A stretch of 64,000 bases of DNA, from assembly GCA_012064415.1 (NCBI GenBank), contig SSNU01000235.1:243040-307039 (forward strand), given 5' to 3'. Shown piece by piece: positions 34,582 to 46,100 of this stretch. A program made the translations under genes and the position numbers. Every line of letters begins with the position of its first letter. Position 1 is the first letter of the stretch. Below the pieces are notes generated by a model. It was not told the origin of the DNA. It saw nothing but the letters and a program-made list of their open reading frames with translations, and did no database searches. This DNA comes from Gyrodactylus bullatarudis (lineage: Eukaryota > Platyhelminthes > Monogenea > Gyrodactylidea > Gyrodactylidae).

Positions 34582-36028
34582 AAAATTATCAGGTTATGCT
34601 CAAATTGGCCAAAAATGTCTCCCTTATTTACAGAATTTAGAAATCCATAAAAATTTTTGAAATAGAAAACTGAAAAAATATTGAACCAATCAGAGTCTAG
34701 AGAATAATATTTATTATTTCATTGGAGGATCATCATCTACCAATAAGAACAGACATGTTTTTATTGGTTCTTTTGTTTTTTTAAAAAGATGGAGCTAAAT
34801 TGCTCTCAGAAAGCAGTTATCAAATCAACTTATTCTGTAAAATTAGTAATGAATCTTGTAGATACAGATATAAAGATTGAAAAAATCTTACCAATTCACA
34901 GATGAATAAAAATGGTGTGGTTTTTCGGACGATGCCTGGCTCTATATAGTGTTTATATATAAAACCTGTACTTTTTTTAAATTGATAAAACATAATTGAT
35001 TTTTCAATCCAGGTAAGTATACGAAGGGAAAAATGCTTGTTCCTGTTTATACACTGTATATACAGTAATTTCGGAAACCTGGCTGGGAATCCTCCAATGG
35101 ATAATTATAATTAGACTAATCTTTTTAACTTTTTTTTTAATTCCAAGTTGGTAAGTATAAATGGACAGTAGACCAAGTTTTTAGACCGAACAATTTTTAA
35201 GAGGTAAAAATTTGTTTTATGCTGAGCACTGTTTATTTAGCAGTGTAATTCCCATAGTGTATACAGTATGGATTGAACCAATCAGTGTAGTAATTCTGAT
35301 TGTTAAAATGATTCTTGATGTCAATTATGAAAACATTTGAGAGTATTTCTGAAATAAGAAAGAGGCTTATAAGAGAGCTTACTCATCAAAAACTTCAGGC
35401 ATCTTTCTCTGATTTAGAAGTCTTAAGAGATCCGGCTTTTATTATCACCCTGACAATGAGTACCCCTATAGACGACTGAAAATATTTTCCCAACTTAAAA
35501 ATTGAACTTGATTTTCAAACTAACATGGGATTTTGATTCATTGAATTCTCTCGACTTTTTGAACCTTTTCGTGTCTCTCGAAGTTTCCTTGATGATCTAC
35601 TCGATGGCCGATGGGAATGATAAACATTATCTTGTTCCTGTGATCCAGAACGATCGATCAGGTGGTATCCTCGATTGATCTTGGTTATTCCATTCTTTGA
35701 TCCGATTTGCATTCTACTCAGACATATTCTATTATCCTCGAATCAATTGGCCATTTTGAGTGTCTATAAAGTAGAATCGATTAATATTCTGGTAGTTATG
35801 TGATTGCTGACTCTTAGATTATTGTGTTTCAAAACAATGATTTCACAGCATGAATAAAATGGTTAAATGTTAATCTATACATTATTAAAAATATAAAAGT
35901 CAACGAGGGACCATACTACATACATTTTCATAAAGATAGATTACCTAACGGACCATTTTCATAGTGAAAAAATATCTAGATTTGGGCTTAGTTGAGTCGT
36001 AATCTCAATCACAACTGAAAATTGGCTG
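34582..36028. promoter_or_regulatory. Upstream region of the KAP gene with CCAAT-type motifs
   Basis: ACCAATCAGA lies at 34685-34694, about 100 bp upstream of the KAP-gene ATG, and ACCAATCAGT at 35279. The motif matches the NF-Y consensus, so it may be a promoter element. TATATATAAAA occurs near 34955. A 65-codon Arg/Ser-rich open frame on the minus strand (35712-35515) has no recognisable domain and is not called. Confidence 0.35.
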
Positions 36029-36074
36029 ACCAATCAGATGGCTACATTTTTGTCATTTTTACAGATTTCATTGG

Positions 36075-37130
36075 TTCAAATTTATTAAGTCCATGAATCT
36101 GCAACTTTGCAAGCAAAAGATTCTCGCTACTCAGCTGGGTATCAAGGGGAAAAAGACGTTTTACATAAAAAGGTAAGCTCAAAAAAATTGCTTATTTGCT
36201 AAACGATTCTTCTTTAGCTAGCTCCACTCAAAAGACAGTTACAAGTGAATCCAATGAGCAATCGAAACAAATCCCCAATTCACTGAGCTTCTGTTAAGCT
36301 TTCCTACAACAACTACAGATGAGAACAATCATGCTATCCAAGATAAGTCAACTGAAATTGATAATCCAATTAGTTCTCAATCTGCAATTAGTCTTGAAAT
36401 TGTACCCGCTTCATGCCCAGTAACAACTACAGCTAAGGGTGGAAATGCAAATCAGGAAAGGTCAACGGAAGTTGATAATTACACAGGGGTTCATGAAAAA
36501 TTCAAACAAAAGGTAAAAGAATAAGTTAAACTGATTCTGGTGTAAAATTTTGCGCTGATCTGTGCTCAGATCTGAAAAAATCCTTATAATTTCTGAGATA
36601 ATGGGGAAAACGCAATTTCCCAAAATAATATTATATTATATTTTAATATTAAAGAAGATTAAGTGGGTCATTTGGATTTATCGGCAATTCCTGGAAAGTT
36701 AGGTGAGTATTTGATTGCCTTAAATGAAAAATCTTTAGAATTAGAAATGTATTTTTGTATTTTTTCTTGCCATATAGATAAGCTATAGAAATTGCGTTTT
36801 TCCCATTATCTCAGAAATTATAGGGATTTTTTCAGATCTGAGCACAGAATCGGGATCAGTGCAAAATTTTACACCAGAATCAGTTTAACTTATCCTTTTA
36901 CCTTTTTTTGAATTTTTCATCACCTGTGTTATCAAATTGATCCCAACCTGTAATTATCACTGAATCAAAAAAGTGTGCAATTTAAAAACGAGGAGTCAAA
37001 AGAAAAAGATGTAGCTGGCAGTTACAACTGGATCCCTTTCTCAAGAGAAGACAATGAACTCAGTGAAACCCTACCCCTCGTCCCTATGATATTCTTTCAA
37101 TTCCTATTAGTCCAATCAGAGGATTTTTAA
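36075..37130 (+). pseudogene. Broken coding-like remnant interrupted by a foldback
   Basis: Polar, protein-like frames run through this stretch. MNLQLCKQKILATQLGIKGK starts near 36095; TTTDENNHAIQDKSTEIDN near 36310; NEESKEKDVAGSYNWIPFSR near 36988. The frames are broken by shifts, stops and the inverted repeat at 36471-36935. It lies just upstream of a Penelope GIY-YIG remnant and may be the 5' part of the same element. No domain is recognised. Confidence 0.3.
36471..36935. repeat. Foldback repeat with about 148-bp arms
   Basis: 36471-36618 and 36788-36935 are inverted copies (GATTCTGGTGTAAAATTTTG, GAGATAATGGG and their complements) around a spacer of about 170 bp. Part of the arm recurs near 15.72-15.80 kb. 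Because frames run into it from both sides, it probably inserted into, or formed from, the surrounding retroelement. Confidence 0.7.
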
Positions 37131-37158
37131 TTTTTTCATTATTATATGTGTAAATATC

Positions 37159-37212
37159 GGTGTAAGAGTCTGATGAGAGTCTGAAATAAAAGCTTTATCA
37201 CTCATTATTCAC
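37159..37212 (+). ncRNA. Hammerhead-like motif upstream of the GIY-YIG fragment
   Basis: CTGATGA is at 37170-37176 and GAAA at 37183-37186. Stem III is a clean 5-bp helix (37186-37190 with 37194-37198, loop AGC). C at 37199 sits at the cleavage position. Stem I GAGT/ACTC pairs 37166-37169 with 37200-37203, plus a possible distal GTG/CAC. Stem II (GAGTCT) does not form a real helix, which probably cripples it. Confidence 0.45.
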
Positions 37213-37235
37213 TCGTCTTCAAAATCCTCTAAGAA

Positions 37236-37700
37236 ATGAATATTTCTACTATAATTCAAATAGTTATTGGTCTACTCACCTATGAGTTGAATTTTGAATA
37301 TTTATTTTCCTACAATGACAGGCTTAAATTCAAATTCAGTTTTTACTTCGATATTTATAAAATATGGGTGGCTGAACATTTGTACACTGGCTCAACAGCG
37401 GTTAGGCAACATGTTAAGGATTGCGAGGAAAAGGTTTCCCCTGACAATTTTGAAATAATCTTTAGACAAACAGGAAACAACTTAGCAGCCCTCAAAACAG
37501 CTGAAGCCCTATTGATACAAAAAGAAAATCCTAGTCTTTGTGTACAGAAGAAGTTTGTGCAGCCTTTGGTATTGCCTAGGCCAATTCTGAAAATTACACA
37601 CAACATGGAGACAAAAGAAACGCCATCCAAACCAAGGGCTAGATCATTAGATAGAAGTTTAAAACAAACCTCTATCTTAACATTTTTGTCACAATGCTAA
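37236..37700 (+). pseudogene. Penelope-like GIY-YIG endonuclease C-terminal fragment
   Basis: From about 37362 the frame encodes WVAEHLYTGSTAVRQHVKDC, then DNFEIIFRQTGNNLAALKTA, then EALLIQKENPSLC, and a basic tail. This pattern (Tyr-Thr-Gly-Ser, a His/Cys-containing helix, and a final EA-L-I-K--PSL motif) is the C-terminal half of GIY-YIG domains in retroelements. The N-terminal GIY/YIG strands are not seen, and the first 40 or so residues are hydrophobic AT-rich filler. There is no reverse transcriptase nearby. Confidence 0.6.
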
Positions 37701-38037
37701 ATTAAAAAACCATAAAATGTAACAAATGATATTTCACTATTTAACCAATTGTTGTAATAATAATTATTATAATCAAATATTGTAAATTACATTAATGGAG
37801 TATCAACGGTAGTACACTTGTACTTGTATATTCATTAATCCCTGTATACATTAGTACTCATTGGAAGTCAAACGTATGTCTATACACACTCCCCACAATG
37901 TACAGGTGGGGAAGGACTTTTAATGTATTAGTCATTTTGACACCTGTGATTACATCATATATTGTACATTTTGAAGAAAGGCCAACCAATCAGATTGTAC
38001 CTTGTAACTTATTGTAATTTTTTAATGTATTTATATT

Positions 38038-38104
38038 GGCATGTAAAGACTGAAGAGTATGCCTGAAATAAAGTACTTATTTCTTCATAACATCAGGCAT
38101 CGCC
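38038..38104 (+). ncRNA. Hammerhead-like motif downstream of the GIY-YIG fragment
   Basis: CTGAAGA is at 38050-38056 and GAAA at 38065-38068. Stem III pairs ATAA 38068-38071 with TTAT 38077-38080. Stem I pairs 38044-38049 with 38082-38087 at five of six positions, and a distal GGC/GCC is present. Stem II (GTATGCC) is decayed. It is a sister of the copy at 11.3 kb. Confidence 0.5.
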
Positions 38105-38353
38105 TTTCTTTAGAAATGATCGAAAGCATATCCAAAGTCAAAGATGATATTGCTAATCATCTCAAAGATAAAATATCTAAAATCTAAAAATCTAACGAGC
38201 GGAATATTGACAACGTATTTTACTCAAAAACTTAAAATTCTGGTTTTCAGTTGAGATTTTGTACATTAGAATAAAGGGAGAAACCATTTATTTCTTTTAT
38301 CTTGTCTATCTGAACAAAAAGATCTATTTTTATCCTTTCTCGTATATCAATCT

Positions 38354-38423
38354 GGCATGTATATCAGTCTGACGGGTACGCCACGAAATTAAGCGCTATT
38401 ATTTTAAGAAACTTGGCATAGCC
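38354..38423 (+). ncRNA. Hammerhead-like motif, third copy in this element
   Basis: CTGACGG (last core A changed to G) is at 38369-38375, stem II GTACGCCAC at 38376-38384, GAAA at 38385-38388, and the loop AAGCGC is shared with the 11.3 kb copy. Stem I pairing is poor. Probably inactive. Confidence 0.4.
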
Positions 38424-40330
38424 TTTCTTTATGGATTCTTCTCAATATACAACTTGGCGAGAAAAACGAATTCTTACAGTCCGTTCTACCATCACTGTTA
38501 AGCATGTCGAATAAGGGAAAAAATTGAAAAATGAATAGAATACGAATATCAAATACACATTTCCTATTGCTAAGGAACTTCCCTATTTCTTGTGACGGAA
38601 TTTCAATTTTCCAATCAACATTGTTTCTGTATCTTTGTAATTTAATTTAGGGAAATTCCCCCTACCTCGATCACTCACTATGGATCAGATATCACTACAA
38701 AGAGCATAGAGGAAACATAGAAAAACAGAATACAGCGGTAGGCAGTGTGAATTTCCACATTATCGAGATGCTTTTGCTTCTTAGAATAAGTACGTGTTAT
38801 GCAAACAAATATGAATTTTCCTCTTGTTCAGAAATAAATCAATACGATTATTTTTTTCGTTTAGAATGAATCAAATAAAAATAAAAATTGATGAAGACTA
38901 AAAATGAAATTTGCTTTCAAAAGATGAAAACAACCTTTACAATTCAAGCACTTTTTTCCGGAATATTTTGTAACATAGAAATAAAATTTTCATTGGTCAT
39001 TATTATAAGAGCTCCTGAAATGCTACTTTAGCTACTTTTGATATCTTGCTAATATATATATATTTGTCTAATTCTGATCATGAAAAACTTCTTTTGACCA
39101 CACTCTCACATACAAATCACTGAAAATTTTCAGTTCAAAGTTCGAAAAGATAAAATTTTGGAGCCAAAATCGAAATTTGAAAAATGGCCATATTTATTCC
39201 AATACTTTCGATTATACTTGGAAGTATTGACATAAAATTACTCTAACTAGAAATTATTAGATTGTTACCAAAACTCTATATCATTCTGATCAGAATTTAA
39301 TTTCCTACAAAATGATATGAAAATCTAAAATTTTGGATATTTTTTGCAAAAAATAATTTCAAACTAACTAATAGACCTACTAAAAAGTATGTGGAAAGAA
39401 GAAAAAAAATATTTTTTCTTGGAAAGTTGGGGTGTGCCCTTTCCCATATGCCAAACCTGGGGGACAATTGTATTTTTAATTAAAATAGATGCTCATTTAT
39501 TCACTAATTGGCCAAAAAAGAATTATGATACTTTTACTAATTGACAATTAAAACGAATATTTTTTCTTCAAAAAATTGCTCATTGAATTTTTCCATTCCT
39601 CATCACCCTCAAGGGTGTGTAAACTTTTCAGTTCAAAAATTCATCCATCAAGAAAAATGAGTTCTTTCTTTGAGAATGTTACATGTCTATTAGGAATAGA
39701 TTTAAAAACATTGTTTTTTTTAATTTCAATAAATAATTACGCGTTATTATTCTCAAACTAGAGTTGATGTGCAGTGCACAAATTCAATATTTTTCCCCCG
39801 ATAGTGAGTCACTAGATGAATTGACCACAAAAGTTGTATGAATAGAAAGAAATCCAAAAAAAATTCAATTAAATTATTTGTTAATTTCAAATAGTTCTGG
39901 TAATTTGGATCAAATTTGGACGAATAGCTCGAATTTGGTCTTAGAAAATTCTATAAAATAGCCAAAAGTGTGAGGAAATCGGATCATTTGAATTTTCCCC
40001 AACAATTAAGAGAGAAAATGACCCAAATACATATAACATTGGCAAGATTGAATCAACTTTAATTGCAATAACTCATTTCGTGGAATTCAAAAAGTTAATT
40101 TCAGGTAAACATTTCGAGAAATACATAAACAGTTATAATATGGGCACCATTTGATAGAAAATCAAAATTCAATTTTTTATCAAAACATTTCGTAAACCGT
40201 CAAAACCTTATATACAGGAATAAATTGTTCTAATTTGCTAGGCTATGTAATTTCTATGTACTATCAAATGTATTCAAGACGAGAATAAAACTTTTTACAA
40301 TTCTTACTGGAAAATAATCCAAAACTAGAT
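38424..40330. other. Gene-poor stretch
   Basis: A short open frame follows the hammerhead (ATG at about 38430, MDSSQYTTWREKR..., 27 codons). Beyond it I see only AT-rich sequence, a diverged copy of the 25.9-kb repeat near 39.9 kb, and no gene. Confidence 0.35.
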
Positions 40331-40512
40331 CTTTTTTTTTGAAATTGGAACATTTATATTTATTCATAGAAATGATTTGTATAAATAAGGGAATAGGGGA
40401 AGAGTGTTCAATGTGCCCGGTGTGGGAGGGTTTGAACCTAGGACCGAGAGTGAGAGAATGAGACGTGAGAGAGATACCACTACGCCACATTATAGATATA
40501 TACGCATGCATC
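40331..40512 (-). mobile_element. tRNA-derived SINE
   Basis: Read on the minus strand, the head has a perfect Pol III A box TGGCGTAGTGG (40497-40487) and B box GGTTCAAACCC (40438-40428). A short AT-rich body with AATAAA and a terminal A-tract (40340-40332) follow. Spacing and boxes are tRNA-like. The acceptor stem does not pair convincingly and there is no clean anticodon arm, so this is a SINE head rather than a tRNA gene. I could not identify target duplications. Confidence 0.65.
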
Positions 40513-40867
40513 TTAGAAAAAGTGATTAGTTATTTCCTCTTCACTGATTGTATGACAGATAAAAATATAGTTATAGTTATCAGAATGAAAGTGAATAGAG
40601 ATTCTAGCTAAAAGTTCTCTACTCTCATAACAAAATGTTGAGAATAATTTTCTCCATTCTATGGAAAAAATATATGAATCCATCGATGTATGCAACGACA
40701 GATTTTGTATTACTCTGTTTTAGAAATTTGAATGATTTGTGAGACTAAAGATAATATTTATGTTGATAATGATCCTCATGATGCTTAAACTACTGTCAAA
40801 AGAAATAGTTTGAGTCTAATCAATTGGCAAAATCAAATTGAGACATTTTCCCCCACTTTTACCAAAA
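40513..40867. other. Short gap
   Basis: AT-rich and no gene recognised. Confidence 0.35.
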
Positions 40868-41403
40868 TTAACCCTTTAGGTCTCACTATCTTACTGATTA
40901 ATCATTTTTGAAAGAAAAATTTAATTAGCACCTTTTGTACCGCTTTTAAGAATCCGTGTATACCATGAAAACTAAGTGTTTGTTCAATATTTTATCACAA
41001 GATCCAGACGGCTCTATAATAGCTCAATACTTGATTTGTCTTTAGATTTGGAAGTTTCAGATGTCAAATACAGTCGAAGATGCAGAGTTTGCAACAAGAA
41101 GGTCCCAGATCTATGTTCTGAATACGATATATTTTTATGTATTACTCATGGAATCAATTGTTACATGAGATACCATCAAAATAAATTCTAAATTATCAAT
41201 ATAATAAACACTAAATTATTCTCTACTTAAAAGTAGACGTATATTCTGGCCACTCCCTTACATCCCAGTGGGTCACATATGACCCATCATAGATCTAGTT
41301 GAAGATGATCCCGCACAGAAATTGGATCGCTCAACAAAGACTCATTGCTTTTAAAATTAGAATTCTATCTCTATTTATAAGCGTATGGGATCGAAAGGGT
41401 TAA
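40868..41403 (+). mobile_element. piggyBac-derived non-autonomous element retaining only the Cys-rich C-terminus
   Basis: The element is bounded by TTAA (40868-40871 and 41400-41403), with ends TTAACCCTTTAGGTCTCAC and, from the minus strand, TTAACCCTTTCGATCCCAT. The frame 40976-41191 ends in SRRCRVCNKKVPDLCSEYDI then FLCITHGINCYMRYH. That is the cross-brace cysteine domain that ends piggyBac transposases and contacts the terminal repeats. The catalytic core is gone. Confidence 0.7.
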
Positions 41404-41453
41404 AGAAAAAAGCTAGAAAAAAATTTTGAACCAAGTAGTTCTTCAGATTGACG

Positions 41454-42802
41454 TTGTTCACTTGTTACCTGACTGTAAGTTGACTTCTGGCTTGTATTGG
41501 CCTATCTGTAGAAAAAGAAAGGGGAGAGAAAAGTGTAGTGTATTTCATAAAAAATAAGGATTATAAAAATTATAGTGATTGTTATAGTAATTAGAATTAT
41601 TAGAGTAATAACTCTGATAATATGATTCATCACTTGAGGGAAAATTTATATTAAGGGGAAATTTTAAGAAAATTAAGATTATGTGATTTTAAAAATAGTT
41701 TTATTGTTAGTACAAAAGAAAAATTTGAGAATAATAATTTTAATAATTTTGTTTTTGATTTTAATAATATTATTTTAATGGATTTTTCACAGTTAAGTAC
41801 CCGTATCTTAGATGAAATGATATTTTAGCCTTAAATTTAATGAAACTAGATAACTTTTTATTCTGTGTCGAATGGTGCTTATATCATGGTGATTGAAAGA
41901 AAAAAATTTAACTTTGTTTTGACGAAAGCAAATTGAATAAAAATAGGCATAACGATAGAATATGAAAAGAAAAAGCCAATGCTGAAATTTCGGCTCGAAA
42001 TAATGAAAAATAACTCATTTATGGCCAAGCAAAATGTCACCTAGTTTCTGGAAAAAATGTAAATTTCATACTCCTACTCATAAGTAATCAAGCAAAAAGT
42101 CCTTGCTAGTCCATCCGGTTTAATTCTCATACATTTTTTAGGAAGTTTAGTGTATTTATGAAATAACGTGCTCGTGCGAAAAGTCATGCATAGGTCGTAC
42201 AGAAAGAAATTTTGAAATTAGGTGTAAAGAACATAAAAAGGCTATAGAAAAGGTAGAGGTAGACAAGTCAGCACTAGCTAAACACTGGACTGATAATCCA
42301 GATCATATTATAGAAGTCTAGGAAACATGAAAAATAAGTTTAAAAATATGATTTTCGAGTCTATAGAAATTAAACTAAACGAAGCTGTTAATGGTCATAA
42401 GACGGATATAAATATTGGAAGTCGTTGGTTAGAACTGATTGATTAAAGTTGAGAAGAAGTTTAATGTTTTAATCGGACACACAAGGTTTTTTTAAGTATC
42501 TTAGATTTTTGAAAAATCTCACGCCAGAAGAAGAATATGACATGTATTCGAAATATTGTGTGAGTCCTAACTATTTTTATCAGGGTAATCTAAATGTTTT
42601 TCTAATCTTAATTTTAATTTTCTTTCAAGTGATGAATTATATTATCAGAGTTATTACTCTAATAATTCTGATTACTATAACAATCACTATAAATTTTATA
42701 ATCCTTATTCTTTAAGAAATACTACACTTTTCTCTCCCATTTCTTTTTCTACAATAGGGCAATTCAAGCCAGAAGACAAATAGTCAGGTAGCAAGCGAAC
42801 AA
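41454..42802. mobile_element. Inverted-repeat element enclosing a Penelope GIY-YIG remnant
   Basis: Terminal inverted repeats of about 190 bp run from about 41454 to 41650 and from about 42620 to 42802 (GTTACCTGAC...GACTTCTGGCTTG and its complement; AGAGTAATAACTCTGATAAT and its complement). A solo end of the same family is at about 44726-44768. The interior carries the GIY-YIG fragment at 42151-42447. Boundaries are approximate and no target duplication is clear. Confidence 0.65.
42151..42447 (+). pseudogene. Penelope-like GIY-YIG endonuclease remnant
   Basis: The frame reads CIYEITCSCEKSCIGRTERN, then RCKEHKKAI, then SALAKHWTDNPDHII. After a stop and shift come FESIEIKLNE and NIGSRWLELID. 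These match the two halves of a Penelope GIY-YIG domain, with YIG changed to CIG and a broken frame. It is more divergent from the 20.0 and 32.9 kb fragments than those are from each other, so it is probably a second Penelope lineage. Confidence 0.65.
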
Positions 42803-42848
42803 TTTTATAGTCAAGAAAAAAATTATTGAATAGGGCATTATTCATTAG

Positions 42849-43140
42849 TTTGAAAACCTTAGGGGTACGTGAACGAATTTAGAAGTAATCCAAGTTGCAT
42901 GGGAGGTTTGACGACTGGATTGACCACTGTAATCCAATGCTAGAGGTATTAGGTTCAAATCCCAGGTTGTGGAATACTGGCGAAACGCGCGTATCACTCT
43001 ACCTAAGATGTACTAAGATTATTTCTAAATGCTCTGTGAGTTTCTTTCGTACTAGTCACGGTGAGTTGTATCATTCAGCAACATGGGCTAATCCATTACC
43101 AAATAAGACGAACCTAAGTACCTAGAAAGAAATATTTCTA
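42849..43140 (+). repeat. Copy of the 14.7-kb SINE-like family with a tRNA-like B box and a decayed hammerhead
   Basis: GGTTCAAATCC at 42951-42961 fits a Pol III B box. Shortly downstream, CTGGC-GAAACGCGCGTA (42976 on) matches the hammerhead of 14.8 kb with stem II deleted. From 43020 to 43140 the sequence parallels 14860-14995 (GTGAGTTTCTTTCGTACTAG, CATGGGCTAATCCATTACC). The copy suggests the family was a Pol III SINE with an embedded ribozyme. Confidence 0.5.
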
Positions 43141-46100
43141 ATTAAAAATATAATGGACGTTCTCGAATTTTGAGTTGGCTCCAAAATTCTTATTGATTTA
43201 TAGTAGAGAAGGTTGTAAAATGAAATTTTTATGATCAATATTAGACAGGAAAATGAAATTTTCAAAATCGGGTTTCTAAGGATCGAGAAGTAGTCAAATT
43301 TTGATTTCTCGATCTGTTTACTACTTGAAAATGAGTGAATTTCCGATTTTTCAATATTCTTTCAACTGGGTGGGTCTTGCAAAATTTTAATGATAATAAT
43401 CGGGTTCCTTGGCTAACTTTTACCACCTTCACATTTTTGTGTTAATAAAAATTTTGAGCTCGAAAAGAATTGCAAATTTTTTTCTCCATATCGTTAAAGG
43501 GGGCATCATGATCTAAATTCAAAAAATCTTGATCAAATTCGATTTTTCTGATGAAAAAATGAGTATTTTGTAAAAATCATTAATTCCCATCTTCCTATTA
43601 ACTAACGCTTTAGTACATTAATAATAACCTCTGATCCGACATAGCAAGTAGGTTAAATGTCTAAACACTGTAATTTCTACGTTGCAACTAAAAAATCAAA
43701 TTCATTCTAGCGTCTTTCTACATGTTTGTTGATTTCGATCAATAATGTTGATCTGAAATTAAAGAAAAAATTTTTTTACGCATACCACATACTAAATAAG
43801 AAAGCCAGAAAAATGGGTATTTTATCACAATAATGATAATTATTTTTCTCTAGTACTGTGTTAATTTTTAAATAATATCTACGCTCTAATCTCACATTGT
43901 CGTCATATATAGAAAAAAGACATCATTTGTATTGTAGTATTAGTTGTCGTGACTAGGAGGAGGGCAGAACTGAATTAATCCATTCCTGGCTGCCGTCTTT
44001 GTTCAGGAGTTGACTCTTCTACTTTATTATTATAGGGGGGGGGGGTTATTTGAAAGGATACTTGTTTTCCTTCAGATAATGTTAAAAAAGGAAGCTTCTA
44101 TTCAAAAGGACTAAATTATGATTTATGGAAATAAGTGAAGACTATGTATTGATTATTTATTTAAAAACTTGGCCAATAAAATTGGAATATCGAATCCCCT
44201 GATTGCTATCTTTCTCAAGGCTAACATTTAACTTTTAGTAAGCCTAATAAAACTAGAGTTGACATGAAGATGAGAACTCACTACTTTTACAGAACACTCA
44301 AAATTTAAAATTTTTACTTAAATGTTGTAAAAGTAGAAATTTGGCTCCTTTTTGAATTTCAAAAAACACCTTCATCTTTTTTCGGCCAGAATAAACTACA
44401 GAATTATTTTTATCTCATGAGTTTATTTTATTGATCCAAAAAATATGATCGTAAGTTCTTCTCTTCATGTCAGCTTGAAATTGCCTGATAAATATCAGGA
44501 CTGGGAACAGTTTCAATCAGTTTTGTTGGTTCAGCCAAGAAATTAGTATTCTTGAAGGTGTTTTCTTTCATCATTGGTTTCATGATTCGAAATGATTCTC
44601 ACAAGATCGACTAATATATCTTGGATAATTCAACTTTTATATCAATGGATAGCCATAATTTATCAACTGACGTCTGGAAATGGGAAAACAAGATGATTTT
44701 GTGGAAACAAAGACTACACTAATCTTTGTTCGCTTGCTACCTGACTATGTTGTCTTCTGGCTTGTAGCAATATATATCTACATAGTATATCAAGTGTATA
44801 CATTCTCAATATATATATATATATATTGGTCAAGTACTCTTGTAAAATGATCCCAATCAAGTAAGTAGTAGTTGACTAATGAGCCTTCTTTTATCCTCTG
44901 TAAGGAGAAGGGAAAAAGAATACTGAATTTCCATAATTCATTATATTATATTATTACTTCTATATTGTTGTATAATAGGAATAAGATGAGTAGAAGAATA
45001 TATATATATATGTATGTATGTTCATAGCGGACTTGACACAAAATGGGTAATTTAATTTCCTCATATTTTTTTGGTAAGTAAACGAGAATGATGAATTCCT
45101 ACAATCCCTTGGATATTGAATCTCTGTGAATTGTTACTAATTTATATTTACTCAAAAGGAAAAATACAAAAATATAGTCATCTTTATTTCCACCTCAAAC
45201 TATAAAATGATCTGGACCGAGTGTAACCATAGAGAAAAAGTTAAACATGAATCATTTTTTTCAAAAATTCAAATGATTCGATTTATCACAATAACCCTTC
45301 CACCCGTTATTCCACCAGTGGAATGCAAAACTTTCTTGAGCGATAATTTGATTTTTAAAATAATTTTCTCATCCCTCATTAGAGAGGAAATTTATTAAGC
45401 TACAAAAAATTGTTTATAATTCATAGGGATAGCTTTTCCTTGATACCAATCAGAGCTACTTAAAGAGGGGTGATTTTTGTAAAAATGTAGTCAAATATTT
45501 TTCAAAACCTATTTGTTGAAAAATAAAATTAAAAAAAACTGCCGTAGATTTCAAATATGTAATCGCCTGCTCGATATCTCTCATGGTCTAAAAGATAACT
45601 ATAGTTTGAGAGCCAAAGAATGGCCTAATTTTTGTCCAATTGTATTTTTTTCGAAAACTTATTTCATAATGGGATCCAAAAGATATTTGTTTTTCTAACT
45701 ATCCGGGGGAAAATATTGAGTATTTTGTAACGATAGTAAGTTCGAAACTTTATGTCATTACTGCTGGAAAATTGTCTGTGACACAGACTCTATGTTGTTG
45801 TTATTTCAGTAAGATTTTTCAACGTCATGAGAAACAAGATAATCAGGGAAAAACTATACTCAAAATCCATCACAGATAATACAGAGGGAACTCTTCTGTT
45901 TGGAGAAATAAACATTATTTGGATGCCTTCGTGATGAGGACAAGTGAAATTTAGATTTACAAAAAAAAGAACTATAGATTCCCATATTCCCACTATTGTT
46001 TCTATTTTTCTGTACACATTTTATTTTTGCTTGAATAACCTTACGTGTGTCATTTAAAAAATGGTTCGTGAGATCCCTCTCAATTATTTTCTTTCATTTT

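Larger units (their letters stand above)
37159..38423 (+). mobile_element. Penelope-like element remnant: GIY-YIG fragment bracketed by hammerhead motifs
   Basis: The order is a hammerhead-like motif (37159-37212), a GIY-YIG coding fragment (37236-37700), then two more hammerhead motifs about 316 bp apart (38038-38104 and 38354-38423). Penelope-like elements are known to carry hammerheads in their terminal repeats, and this order fits that architecture with the reverse transcriptase lost. The repeated TGGCATGT..GCCTTTCTTT block at the two downstream motifs looks like a tandem pLTR. Confidence 0.65.

Noticed and set aside
35515..35712. 65-codon Arg/Ser-rich frame as a possible 5' exon of the KAP gene
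   Set aside because: The KAP gene has a start codon at 34581 with an upstream in-frame stop, and no phase-compatible donor links this frame to it.
40428..40497. Candidate tRNA gene (perfect A and B boxes)
   Set aside because: Acceptor stem does not pair and no anticodon arm is credible; an A-rich tail points to a SINE.
44800..45015. TA and G runs as possible regulatory elements
   Set aside because: Ordinary microsatellites and homopolymers with no gene context.
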